This document shows positions 44,789-53,636 of a DNA stretch of 64,000 nucleotides, piece by piece; within the stretch, counting starts at the first letter, position 1; the number at the start of each line of letters is the position of its first letter. Below the pieces are notes generated by a model, which saw only the letters and a list, made by a program, of their open reading frames with translations, was not told the origin of the DNA and ran no database searches. Source of the stretch: Palsa-504 sp963835775 (lineage in GTDB: Bacteria > Actinomycetota > Actinomycetes > Streptosporangiales > Streptosporangiaceae); contig CAWIHB010000013.1 of assembly GCA_963835775.1 (NCBI GenBank), forward strand, positions 62,001-126,000, in the 5' to 3' direction. Made by a program: the position numbers and the translations under genes.

Positions 44789-47374
44789 CTACGTCGCGCC
44801 GTAGTAGCCCGCCCGCAATAGTTGCGTAACCTCGCTCAGCAGCGGCATGCGCGGGTTCGTCCGGATGCTCAGGTCGGTGAATGCCGCCATCGTGACCTGG
44901 CTGAGCGAGCCGAGGAACTCCTCCTCGGCGAGCCCGGCGTCCTTCAGGGTCCGTGGCATGTGCAGGTGGTCAAGCAGGTCCTCCACCGCGGTGAACAGGC
45001 GGTGGCGTGACTCCTCCTCCGTCCGGCCGCCGAAGATCACCCTGCCGAGCTGGGCATACTTGACCGGCGCGACGTAGGACGAGTAGCCGGGCGCGGGCAT
45101 GAACTTCGACGGCACCGCCGTGTTGTAACGCAGCACATGCGGCAGGAAGATGCCGTTCGCGCGGCCGTGCGCCAGGCCGAAGCGGGCGCCGACGGCATGC
45201 GCCAGCGCGTGGTTGACCCCGACGAAAGCGTTGGAGAAGGCGAGCCCGGCGAGCGTCGCAGCGTTGGCCATCATGGTCCGGGCTTCGAGGTCGTCGCCGT
45301 CGTCGTAGGCCCGCGGCAGTGCCTCGAAGATGAGCGCCGCCGCCTGGGCGGAGAAGGCTTGCGAATACGGTGAGGAGAAGATCGACACCGTGGCCTCAAG
45401 TGCGTGCGTGAGCGCGTCGATGCCGGTATCGGCGGTGATGGCCGACGGCATGCTGATGGTGAGCAGTGGATCGACGATCGCGATGTCAGGCACCAGCGAG
45501 TAGTCGACGAGCGTGGCCTTGCGGTCCCCGACCGTGATGACGGCGGCCGGCGAGACCTCCGATCCGGTGCCCGACGTGGTGGGGACGGCGATGAGCCGGA
45601 CGGAGTGCGGCGCCTGGGGGTAGTTGGCGACCCGCTTGCGCGCATCGAGGAATGGCAGTGCGAGGTCGTCGAAGTCCAGGTCTGGATGCTCATAGAACAG
45701 CCGCATGGCCTTGGCCGCGTCCAGCACCGAGCCCCCGCCGACGGCCACGATGAGGTCCGGCCTGGTCCGCTGCAGCAGGTCAAGCCCTCGGTGCACGACC
45801 TCCTGGTCCGGCTCCGGCACCACCTCGGAGAACACCCGTACCTGGTGAGCCCGCAGCCGCATCCGTATCTCGTTTACGGCTCCCCGCTCCTCGGTCGGCT
45901 CGTCGGTGACGATGACGGCCACGTCCGTGTCGACATCGCGCAGGTTGTCGAGGGCGCCGGCGTTGAAGTACGTGCTCGACGGCACGCGGAACCACTGGGG
46001 CGGCGTCCGCCGGCGGGAGACGGTCTTGATATTCAGCAGGTTGCGATAGTTGACGTTGTCCGTGGTGCTCGAGCCGCCCCACGTGCCGCAGCCGAGCGAC
46101 AGCGTGGGGGTCAGCGAGTTGTAGACGCCGCCGAGCGCGCCGACCGCGGTCGGCGCGTTGACCAGGATCCGGCCGGTCCGCAGGACCCGGGCGTAGCGGT
46201 CGATCACCCGATCGTCGGTGGCATAGATCGCGGATGTGTGCCCGAGGCCGCCGTGCTCGGTCACGAGCGCGCACACCTCGATGGCATGCTGCTCGGACGC
46301 CGCCCGGACCAGGCCAAGCACCGGCATCAGCTTCTCGTTGACGAGGGGGTGGCGGCCGAGCGCTCCGAGCTCGGCAGGCAGCGGTGCGAGCAGCAGCTTG
46401 GTCGCCGGGTCAACCTCGAAGCCGGCCCGGCGGGCGAGCTCCGGAACGGACAGGCCGACGGCTTCGAGCTGCATCTTGTCGCCGTCGCCGAATGCGAAAT
46501 CCGACAGCTGCGCAACCTGGTCCTCGGTGAGCACTTGCGCACCCATGGCTTCGAACTCGGCGACGACCGCGTCGTAGATGTCCTCGTCGACGACACAGGT
46601 CTGCTCGGCCGGGCAGATCACCGAGGCGTCGAACGTCTTGGAGATGAGAATGTCGACGACCGCGCCGCGGATGTCGGCGGTGCGGTGCAGGTAGATCGGC
46701 GCGTTTCCGGGGCCGACGCTGATGCCGGGCTTGCCCGACGCGTTGGCCAGCTGGACGATCTTCGGACCGCCGGTGGTCCAGACGAAGTCGATGCCTGGGT
46801 GCCTGAAGAGGTAATGAGTGACCTCCCGCGCGGCGTCCGGGATGACCTGGATCGCCCCGGGGGGCAGCCCCACCTTCTCACCGGCAGCGCGGAGCACCTC
46901 GGCGGCGCGCTCCGCGCAGCGGATGGCGTACGGCGACGGGCGGAACACGATCGCGTTGCGGGTCTTGGCCGCGACAATCGCCTTGAACAGGACGGTCGAC
47001 GTGGGGTTGGTGATCGGGGTGATCGCCAGTACCACGCCGATCGGGTCGGCGACGTAAACGATGCCTCGATCGGCTTCCTCCTCGATGACCCCGACGGACT
47101 TTTTGTCCTTCAAGTAGTCCCAGAGGAACTCGGTGGCGACGTAGTTCTTCACCATCTTGTCCTCGACGACGCCGAAGCCCGTCTCCTCGAGGGCGAGCAG
47201 AGCAAGGTCCGCCGCGGCCCGGATGCCCGCCTTCACCATGGCCAGGACGATCCGGTCCACGGCCTCCTGGTCGAGCTCCCGGAAAGCCGAGGCGGCCTGC
47301 TGAGCGGCCGCCACGACCTGGTCGATTTCCGCCTGCCGCTCCGGTGCCAGAACTGGCTGTTCGTTTCCGTCCAT
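44789..47374 (-). CDS. adhE: Bifunctional acetaldehyde-CoA/alcohol dehydrogenase
   Basis: 861 residues with both AdhE halves. The N-terminal CoA-acylating aldehyde dehydrogenase shows ITPITNPTSTVLFKA and the catalytic Cys in SVICPAEQTCVV (about residue 250). The C-terminal Fe-dependent alcohol dehydrogenase shows VAVGGGSVLDAAKAM, TSGTGSEVSP, the GVNHALAHAVGARFGLAHGRANG iron site and a further His in DHLHMPRTL. It interconverts acetyl-CoA and ethanol with NADH, usually in fermentation. An intact AdhE in a genome full of oxygenases suggests a hypoxia or ethanol-use role. AGGTGAGCC precedes the ATG. Confidence 0.93.
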   Translation of the reverse strand: MDGNEQPVLAPERQAEIDQVVAAAQQAASAFRELDQEAVDRIVLAMVKAGIRAAADLALLALEETGFGVVEDKMVKNYVATEFLWDYLKDKKSVGVIEEEADRGIVYVADPIGVVLAITPITNPTSTVLFKAIVAAKTRNAIVFRPSPYAIRCAERAAEVLRAAGEKVGLPPGAIQVIPDAAREVTHYLFRHPGIDFVWTTGGPKIVQLANASGKPGISVGPGNAPIYLHRTADIRGAVVDILISKTFDASVICPAEQTCVVDEDIYDAVVAEFEAMGAQVLTEDQVAQLSDFAFGDGDKMQLEAVGLSVPELARRAGFEVDPATKLLLAPLPAELGALGRHPLVNEKLMPVLGLVRAASEQHAIEVCALVTEHGGLGHTSAIYATDDRVIDRYARVLRTGRILVNAPTAVGALGGVYNSLTPTLSLGCGTWGGSSTTDNVNYRNLLNIKTVSRRRTPPQWFRVPSSTYFNAGALDNLRDVDTDVAVIVTDEPTEERGAVNEIRMRLRAHQVRVFSEVVPEPDQEVVHRGLDLLQRTRPDLIVAVGGGSVLDAAKAMRLFYEHPDLDFDDLALPFLDARKRVANYPQAPHSVRLIAVPTTSGTGSEVSPAAVITVGDRKATLVDYSLVPDIAIVDPLLTISMPSAITADTGIDALTHALEATVSIFSSPYSQAFSAQAAALIFEALPRAYDDGDDLEARTMMANAATLAGLAFSNAFVGVNHALAHAVGARFGLAHGRANGIFLPHVLRYNTAVPSKFMPAPGYSSYVAPVKYAQLGRVIFGGRTEEESRHRLFTAVEDLLDHLHMPRTLKDAGLAEEEFLGSLSQVTMAAFTDLSIRTNPRMPLLSEVTQLLRAGYYGAT

Positions 47375-47506
47375 GGCTCACCTCTGCGCTAGGCTCCTCC
47401 CACCAGGCTCTCCCTGAACGCCCGGCCGCCTTCAGGGCCATCGGTCACACAGAAGCGGGCCGAATGGCCCTATGTGGCCTGTCCCGGCAGGCCGCGGCGG
47501 TCCGGA

Positions 47507-49243
47507 TCAGGCCTTGAGCCGTGGCTGCAGGCGCAGCGCGGCCGGCGCGTCGGCGGGGACGGCAGGATTACCCGGTGCAACAGGCGCCACCTGCCGGTAC
47601 GGAGCGCCTGGGGCGGGCCGCGGGTCGGCTTGGCCGCGGTTGGGCCACATGGCCATGGCCCGCTCGGCCTGGGCGGTGATCGTGAGCGACGGGTTCACCC
47701 CGGGGTTGGCCGAGATCGCCGAACCGTCGATGATGTGCAGGCCGTCGTACCCGTAAACGCGATGGTAGGGGTCGATCACCCCGGTGCCGCCAGAGTCGCC
47801 GATCGCGCAGCCGCCGAGGAAATGCGCGGTAATCGGGATGTTGAACAGGTCGAGCCAGCCGCCGAACGCGGACCCGCCGATTTCCTCGGCCAGCATGCGC
47901 GTGGCCTGGTGCGCGACCGGGATCCAGACCGGGTTCGGTTCACCATGCCCGCGGGTGGAGCGCAGGCCCCAGCCGAGCAGCCCGCGCCTGGCCCGCACCG
48001 TTACCGAGTTATCCCGGCATTGCATGACCAGCGCGATGACGGTCCGCTCTGACCAGTGGCGAAGGTTGACCACCTGGCCAAGCTGCCACGGGTGGGTGGC
48101 AACCTGGCCGAGGAACTTTGCCCAGCGCGGCGTTCGCCCGCCGCCGTCGACCAGCAGCGTGCCGAGCGAGCCCATGGCGTTGCTGCCAGGACCATAGCGG
48201 GTTGGCTCAATGTGGGTATCCTCGTCCGGGAAGAAGGACGATGTGATGGCCACGCCCTGGCTGTAGTTGTCACCGCGGTAGCGCTGGCGCGCCGCGCCGA
48301 TGATCGCCTCAGAGTTGGTGCGGGTGAGCACGCCAAGCCGCGTGGACAGGCGCGGCAGGCGGCCGGTCGCCTGCATCGTGTGCAGCAGCTTCTGCGTGCC
48401 ATAGGCGCCGGCCGCGAACACCACCTGCTCGGCCGTCAGCGTCCGCCGCTGGCGGCTCGGGCTGCCGGTGTGCTTGACCTCGACCGAGAAGCCTCCCCGC
48501 TGCGGCTGCACGGCGGTCACCGTCGTCATCGGCATGATCCGCGCGCCGGCCCGCTCGGCGAGGTAGAGGTAGTTCTCGGTGAGCATGTTCTTGGCCCCGG
48601 TACGGCAGCCGGTCATGCACGCGCCGCACTCGGTGCAGGTGGTCCGCCGCGGCCCGGCGCCGCCGAAATAAGGATCCGCGGTCTCCTCCCCTGGCGTGTC
48701 GCCGAAATACACACCTACCCGGGTGGGATGGAACGTGTCGCCCCGCCCCATCCGGTCCGCGACCCTCCGCATAACGACGTCCGCGGGCGTCATGGTGGGG
48801 TTGGTGGTCACGCCGAGCATCCGTTCGGCCTGGTCGTAGAACGGCGCAAGCTCGGTACGCCAGTCGGCGAGGTGGCGCCATTGCGGGTCGTCGTAGAACC
48901 GGTCGGCGGGCCGGTACAGCGTGTTCGCGTAGACGAGTGAACCGCCGCCGACCCCAGCCCCGGCCAGGACGAGCACACGCGAGTCTTTCTCGCCGCGCAG
49001 CATATGGATGCGCTGGATCCCGGTCAGGCCGAACGGCGGCGCCCACAGAAACCTGCGGCTGCGCCACGAGGTCCTGGGCAGCGCGCGATGCCGCCGCCCG
49101 GGTACCGGATCATGCGGATCGTCGAAGCGGCGGCCCGCCTCGACGACAGCGACCCGGTACCCCTTCTCCGTCAGCCGCAATGCCGCGACACTGCCGCCGA
49201 AACCTGACCCGATGACCACCACGTCATAGTCGAAAGCACTCAT
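47507..49243 (-). CDS. GMC oxidoreductase, cholesterol-oxidase (ChoD)-like
   Basis: 578 residues. FAD dinucleotide motif VVVIGSGFGGSVAALRLTEKG at the start, LAGAGVGGGSLVYANTL, the Cys-rich CTECGACMTGCRTGAKN common to this branch, and the C-terminal AHFLGGCAIGD...HIIDGSAISANPGVNPSLTITAQAERA. Oxidises a hydroxyl group of a steroid or other alcohol. No signal peptide. The C-terminal 45 residues are Pro/Ala-rich. It follows AdhE on the same strand with a 132-base gap. Confidence 0.88.
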   Translation of the reverse strand: MSAFDYDVVVIGSGFGGSVAALRLTEKGYRVAVVEAGRRFDDPHDPVPGRRHRALPRTSWRSRRFLWAPPFGLTGIQRIHMLRGEKDSRVLVLAGAGVGGGSLVYANTLYRPADRFYDDPQWRHLADWRTELAPFYDQAERMLGVTTNPTMTPADVVMRRVADRMGRGDTFHPTRVGVYFGDTPGEETADPYFGGAGPRRTTCTECGACMTGCRTGAKNMLTENYLYLAERAGARIMPMTTVTAVQPQRGGFSVEVKHTGSPSRQRRTLTAEQVVFAAGAYGTQKLLHTMQATGRLPRLSTRLGVLTRTNSEAIIGAARQRYRGDNYSQGVAITSSFFPDEDTHIEPTRYGPGSNAMGSLGTLLVDGGGRTPRWAKFLGQVATHPWQLGQVVNLRHWSERTVIALVMQCRDNSVTVRARRGLLGWGLRSTRGHGEPNPVWIPVAHQATRMLAEEIGGSAFGGWLDLFNIPITAHFLGGCAIGDSGGTGVIDPYHRVYGYDGLHIIDGSAISANPGVNPSLTITAQAERAMAMWPNRGQADPRPAPGAPYRQVAPVAPGNPAVPADAPAALRLQPRLKA

Positions 49244-49367
49244 CGCATCCTCAGCCCCAGGACCAGTGGTGGCTTTATGCTACCCGTGAGTAACCTTCGT
49301 TGCGCGCCGGGCCGGCTACCGCAACTCCGGTCATCTGTGCGAGGGTGCCAGCATTAGGAGGATGGCC

Positions 49368-49817
49368 ATGACGATGGTGACCGGCAGCTCGACTGCCGAG
49401 GTCGACGCCCCGATAGACCAGGTGTGGGCGCTCGTCGAGGACGTGGAGCGGGCGCCGGAGTGGCAGGGCGGGCTGAAGGGGATGCATCCGCTCGAGCGCG
49501 ACGAGCAGGGGCACGCAATCGTGTGCCAGACCGAATCCGACGCCAAGGTCCGGACGATCAAATCCACGGTCCGCTTCACCTATGCCGGTCCTACCACCTT
49601 GGCCTGGAAGCAGGAGCGGGGTGAGCTCAAGTCGGTTGACGGCCGCTGGGAGCTGGCGGACCTGGGCGGGAACCGCACGCGGGTGACCTACTCGCTGGAG
49701 GTTGACCTCGGCGGCATGCTCAGCCTGATGATCCGCGGTCCGCTGGTGGACCTGCTGCGGGGAATGCTGGTGAGCGCCCGGGCGGACGAACTCAAGCGGG
49801 CGGTCGAGTCCGGCTGA
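49368..49817 (+). CDS. SRPBCC-family (polyketide cyclase/dehydrase-like) protein
   Basis: 149 residues of the START/Bet v1 helix-grip fold: SSTAEVDAPIDQVWALVEDVERAPEWQGGLKG at the front and a C-terminal long helix (LLRGMLVSARADELKRAVES). Such proteins bind hydrophobic ligands in a cavity. ATG 49368 was chosen because AGGAGG sits 6 bases upstream; ATG 49362 abuts the box. Next gene starts 56 bases later. Confidence 0.82.
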   Translation: MTMVTGSSTAEVDAPIDQVWALVEDVERAPEWQGGLKGMHPLERDEQGHAIVCQTESDAKVRTIKSTVRFTYAGPTTLAWKQERGELKSVDGRWELADLGGNRTRVTYSLEVDLGGMLSLMIRGPLVDLLRGMLVSARADELKRAVESG

Positions 49818-49873
49818 GGCAGTCGGGCCGGCCCGCTGGCCGGGACCTCCTGGCCGGCTGCGATGATGGCGGC

Positions 49874-51151
49874 GTGAAGCTTGGGATCCTGTGCGGCGGC
49901 GGCCCGGCCCCGGGGATGAACTCGGTCATCTCCGCGGCAACGATCGAGGCCCGGAACTCGGGGTGGGACGTCCTGGGCATCATGGACGGCTTCCAGCACC
50001 TCATCGAGGGCCAGATCGACCAGGTGCGGCCGCTGTCCATCACCGACGTGTCGAGGATCCACGTCCTGGGCGGGTCGATCATCCGGACCTCACGGGCCAA
50101 CCCGACAGTGCGAGACGAGCACGCCGCCGACCCGGAGTGGCGGCTGCACGCCTGTCTGGAGTCGCTGCGGAAGCTGGAGATCGGCGCGCTGGTCACGATC
50201 GGCGGGGACGACACCGCGTTCTCGGCGTCGCGGCTGGCCGAGGCGGCCGGAGGAAGCCTGCGTGTGGCGCACGTGCCGAAGACCATCGACAACGACCTGC
50301 CGCTGCCGGGCGGCACGCCGACCTTCGGCTTCGAGACCGCCAGGAGCGTGGGGGTCGAGCTGGTCAACAACCTGATGACCGACGCCATCACCACCCAACG
50401 GTGGTACCTGGTGGTGGCCATGGGCCGTTCGGCCGGCCACTTGGCCCTGGGCATCGGGAAGTCGGCCGGGGCCACCCTCACGATGGTCGCCGAGGAGTTC
50501 CCCGGCGACGAGCCCGTCCGGCTGTCGCGCCTGGTGGACATCCTCGAGGCCTCGATGCTCAAGCGGATCGCCCACGGCCGCCCCTTCGGCGTGGCGGTGC
50601 TCGCCGAGGGCATCGGCCTGCGCCTGCCCCAGGACGAGCTGACCAGGGCCATGCCGGACGTCGAGCTGGACGAGCACGGTCACGTCCGGCTGGCCGAGCT
50701 GGAGCTGGACCGCCTGCTGGCCAAGCAGGTCAAGGACCGCTTCAAGGCGCGCGGGCAGAGCATCACGGTCGAGGGCAAGAACATCGGCTACGAGCTGCGG
50801 TGCGCGCCGCCCATCCCGTTCGACATCGAGTACACCCGCGACCTCGGCTACAGCGCCGTGGACTACCTGAAGCAGATACTGCAGGGCGACGAGCCCGGCG
50901 GCATGATCACGATCCAGGAGGGGCACATGGTGGCGCTGCCCTTCGGGTCGTTCAACCACCCCGAGACCGGGCGGGTGCTGATCCGGCTGGTGAACTGCGA
51001 GTCGAGCTCGTACCGGGTGGCCCGCGAGTACATGATCCGGCTGGACCGCGAGGACCTCGAGGACCCCGGCAAGCTCGGCCCGATCGCAGCGGCCGCGGGA
51101 CTCACGCCCGACGCCTTCCGTGACCGGTACGGCTATCTAGCCGAGGGCTGA
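49874..51151 (+). CDS. 6-phosphofructokinase with pyrophosphate-type active site
   Basis: 425 residues of the PfkA superfamily. ILCGGGPAPGMNSVI is the first phosphate loop, the donor-site motif is TIGGDDTAFSA with Asp113 where ATP enzymes have Gly, and PKTIDNDLP has Lys136 where ATP enzymes usually have Gly. Both residues are the recognised marks of PPi-dependent phosphofructokinase. MGRSAGHLALG and AEGIGLRLP follow. Predicted to phosphorylate fructose 6-phosphate reversibly using PPi, or perhaps polyphosphate. GTG start at 49874 without a strong ribosome site. Confidence 0.88.
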   Translation: MKLGILCGGGPAPGMNSVISAATIEARNSGWDVLGIMDGFQHLIEGQIDQVRPLSITDVSRIHVLGGSIIRTSRANPTVRDEHAADPEWRLHACLESLRKLEIGALVTIGGDDTAFSASRLAEAAGGSLRVAHVPKTIDNDLPLPGGTPTFGFETARSVGVELVNNLMTDAITTQRWYLVVAMGRSAGHLALGIGKSAGATLTMVAEEFPGDEPVRLSRLVDILEASMLKRIAHGRPFGVAVLAEGIGLRLPQDELTRAMPDVELDEHGHVRLAELELDRLLAKQVKDRFKARGQSITVEGKNIGYELRCAPPIPFDIEYTRDLGYSAVDYLKQILQGDEPGGMITIQEGHMVALPFGSFNHPETGRVLIRLVNCESSSYRVAREYMIRLDREDLEDPGKLGPIAAAAGLTPDAFRDRYGYLAEG

Positions 51152-51199
51152 GCCGGCAGGCGGCGGTGTAGCCGAGATGTGCGGGCGGCCCGACCTGAT

Positions 51200-52534
51200 C
51201 TAGGCCGCCGTCCACGCGACCGGCAGGCGTTTGGTGCCGCGCTGGAAATTAGACCGCAGGTAGGCGGGCTGGCCCGCGTAGGACAGGGTCGCCGTGCGGG
51301 CCAGCACCTCGCTGAACAGGGCAGCCATCTGAGCCCGGGCCAGGTGGGCGCCCAGGCAGAAGTGCGGGCCGTGGCCGAACACCAGGTGCGGGTTGGGGTG
51401 ACGGCGCAGGTCGAAACGGGCCGGTCCGGCAAAGACCGTTTCGTCACGGTTGGCCGAGGTGAAGGAGACGACCACCTTGTCTCCGGCGCGGATGGCCTGG
51501 CCGCCGAGCTCGCAGTCGGCGGCCGCGGTCCGGCGGAATGTCATGACCGGCGTCCACCAGCGCAGCATCTCCTCCACCGCGGTGGGCAGCAGCGCCGGAT
51601 CGGCCCGCAGGTCGCGCTGGGCCTGCGGATGCTCGAGCAGGGCGATGCACGCGCCGGGCAGGCCATTGCGCAGGGTCTCGTTCCCGGCCACCGCGAACAG
51701 CCAGAACATGTTCTCGAACTCGGCCACGGACACCTGGCCGCCGTCCTCGTCGGCCTGAGCCAGCAGGATCGACATCACGTCGTCGCCGGGGCGGCGGCGT
51801 TTCTCCTCGGCCAGCAGATGGGCGTAGGCGTACAGGTCCGGCATGCCGTCGCGGGTGCGCGGGTCGGGCATCCGGCCGTCCGGGCCGGGGACCGGCCGGA
51901 CGGCGAGCGCCTCGGCGGCCATCGGCGTGCCCCGCGCCGGGTCGAACTCGGCCGAGGAGGCGTAATCCGGGTCCTGGTAGCCGATCACCCGGTTGGACCA
52001 GTCGAACAGCAGCCAGCGGTCCTGCTCCGGGACGCCGAGCACGTCGGCCAGGGTGAGCAGCGGCAGGTCGGCGGCCACGTCCTTGGCGAAGTCGCATTCG
52101 CCGCGCGGGCCCGCCAGGGCCCGGTCGCAGATGGCCCGGGCGTGCCCGCGGATCCGGTCCTCCAGCCTGGCCACCGCCCGGGGCGTGAACGACCGGCTCA
52201 ATAGCCGCCGCAGCCGGGCGTGTTCCGGTGGGTCCATGTTGAGCATCATCCGCCGGACGTAGCCCAGGGCCTGCGGCGTGGCCGGGTCGCGGATCTGGGT
52301 GGCGCCGAGCGCGGAGGAGAACAGCTTCGGCTGCTTCAGCACCGATTCGACGTCGGCGTGCCGCAGCACGAGCCAGAACCCAGGGCCTGCCGGCCAGCCC
52401 AGGACGGGTATCTCCGGCACCCAGGCCAGCGGGGCGGCGTGCCGCAGCCGGTCCAGCGCGCCGAACGGCACCCCGCCGGTGTAGGTAACCGGGTCGAAGA
52501 CGACCTCGGTATCCGGCCGGGGCGTCTGGGTCAT
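51200..52534 (-). CDS. Cytochrome P450
   Basis: 444 residues. I-helix FAVAGNETLRNGL, ExxR in EEMLRWWTPV, haem loop FGHGPHFCLGAHLARAQ with Cys393. Similar to actinobacterial CYP families acting on terpenoids, steroids or fatty acids. ATG 52534 overlaps the stop of the hydrolase gene (TGATG), so the two are translated together: hydrolase first, then P450. No ferredoxin or reductase gene lies next to it. Confidence 0.9.
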   Translation of the reverse strand: MTQTPRPDTEVVFDPVTYTGGVPFGALDRLRHAAPLAWVPEIPVLGWPAGPGFWLVLRHADVESVLKQPKLFSSALGATQIRDPATPQALGYVRRMMLNMDPPEHARLRRLLSRSFTPRAVARLEDRIRGHARAICDRALAGPRGECDFAKDVAADLPLLTLADVLGVPEQDRWLLFDWSNRVIGYQDPDYASSAEFDPARGTPMAAEALAVRPVPGPDGRMPDPRTRDGMPDLYAYAHLLAEEKRRRPGDDVMSILLAQADEDGGQVSVAEFENMFWLFAVAGNETLRNGLPGACIALLEHPQAQRDLRADPALLPTAVEEMLRWWTPVMTFRRTAAADCELGGQAIRAGDKVVVSFTSANRDETVFAGPARFDLRRHPNPHLVFGHGPHFCLGAHLARAQMAALFSEVLARTATLSYAGQPAYLRSNFQRGTKRLPVAWTAA

Positions 52535-53307
52535 CAACCCTGCCTCAGGAACTCCTCGACGGACGTGGCCAGCGACACCGGGGACTCGAACATCGGGTAG
52601 TGCCCGGCGTCGGGCAGGATGGTGAGCTCGGCATCGGGGAAAAAGACCCGCCAGGTCTGCTCCATGACGTCGGCGGACATGGCCGGGTCGTTGACGCCCA
52701 CGATCAGCTTGACCGGGACGGTGGCGCCGGCCGCCTTGGCCTCGGCGGAGAAGTCGCCCCGGGCCCAGGCCAGCAGGTAGGCGGCGAACGCCTCGACCGT
52801 CGAGTTGTCCAGCGAATGCTGCACCACCCGGTTGATGAAGGTCCTGGTCAGCTTGTTGCCGGTGGTGAAGTCGATGATGGCGGCCCGGTTGCCCGGGTTC
52901 TCCGCGGCGCCGGAGAACAGCGCCCAGCCTGCCTCGTCGAACGGCACCGCACTGGCGGACACCGCGTTGAGGCCGACCAGCCGGCGGATCCGGCCGGGGG
53001 CCTGCAGCAGCATCTGGTGGCCCACCTTGGCGCCCATCGAGTGCCCAAGCACCGAGAACCGGTCCCAGCCCAGGTCGTCGGCCACAGCTATTGCGTCGGC
53101 GGCGGCCTCCTCCATGGTGTACTCGCCGCGGACCTGCGTGCGGTCGCCGTAGCCGCGCAGGTTCATGAAGACGTAGGTGTAGGCCGACCCGTCGAGGAAA
53201 TCGGGCAGCGAGCCCCAGCCGCGGGCCGAGCCGAACCAGCCGTGCACGGCCAGGACATGACTGTCTCCCGATCCGACGGTCAGATACGAACTCGCCACGC
53301 TGGCCAC
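52534..53307 (-). CDS. Alpha/beta hydrolase
   Basis: 257 residues. VLAVHGWFGSARGW, nucleophile in FSVLGHSMGAKVGHQ (Ser near residue 89), acid in LIVGVNDPAMS, His in ILPDAGHYPMFESPV. GTG start with GGGAGCG upstream. Coupled to the P450 at 51200, so it may supply or process the P450 substrate. Confidence 0.88.
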   Translation of the reverse strand: MASVASSYLTVGSGDSHVLAVHGWFGSARGWGSLPDFLDGSAYTYVFMNLRGYGDRTQVRGEYTMEEAAADAIAVADDLGWDRFSVLGHSMGAKVGHQMLLQAPGRIRRLVGLNAVSASAVPFDEAGWALFSGAAENPGNRAAIIDFTTGNKLTRTFINRVVQHSLDNSTVEAFAAYLLAWARGDFSAEAKAAGATVPVKLIVGVNDPAMSADVMEQTWRVFFPDAELTILPDAGHYPMFESPVSLATSVEEFLRQG

Positions 53308-53327
53308 CCGCTCCCTGTCATGCTGCT

Positions 53328-53462
53328 CCTGTCACACTGCCCTGTCACACTGCCCTGTCACACTGCCCTGTCACACTGCCCTGTCACACTGCCCTGTCAC
53401 ACTGCCCTGTCACCCCTGTCACACTGCCCTGTCACACTGCCCTGTCACACCGGCCGGTCACA
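53328..53462 (+). repeat. About 10 x 13-bp tandem repeat
   Basis: CCTGTCACACTGC repeated, with one shortened unit near 53412 and a switch to CACACCGGCCGGT at the end. Located directly upstream of the GTG start of the minus-strand hydrolase, so it lies in its promoter/leader. The rest of the gap to 53636 shows an A/T-rich patch at 53548-53560 (CATAAATGATC) that could hold the MFS promoter. Confidence 0.92.
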
Positions 53463-53636
53463 CCGGCCGACTGCTGCTGCCTGTGCCGACTCTAGCGAGC
53501 GGACGCGGGATGGTGGGCGGCGGGCGGGCCGCCTGGACCGTTCGGCATAAATGATCTTTAACGCCAGCCGGGTAGTGGCAACACCAGCATCAGCAGGCTC
53601 TCAGTATGGCGGCGGGCCCGGGCGCAGGCTGAAGTC

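Noticed and set aside
45404..47392. 662-residue open frame opposite adhE
   Set aside because: No recognisable domain and typical antisense composition; AdhE on the other strand is unambiguous.
53328..53462. Possible CRISPR array
   Set aside because: Units of 13 bp are directly abutting with no spacers. The same holds for the arrays at 17065, 42494 and 57876.
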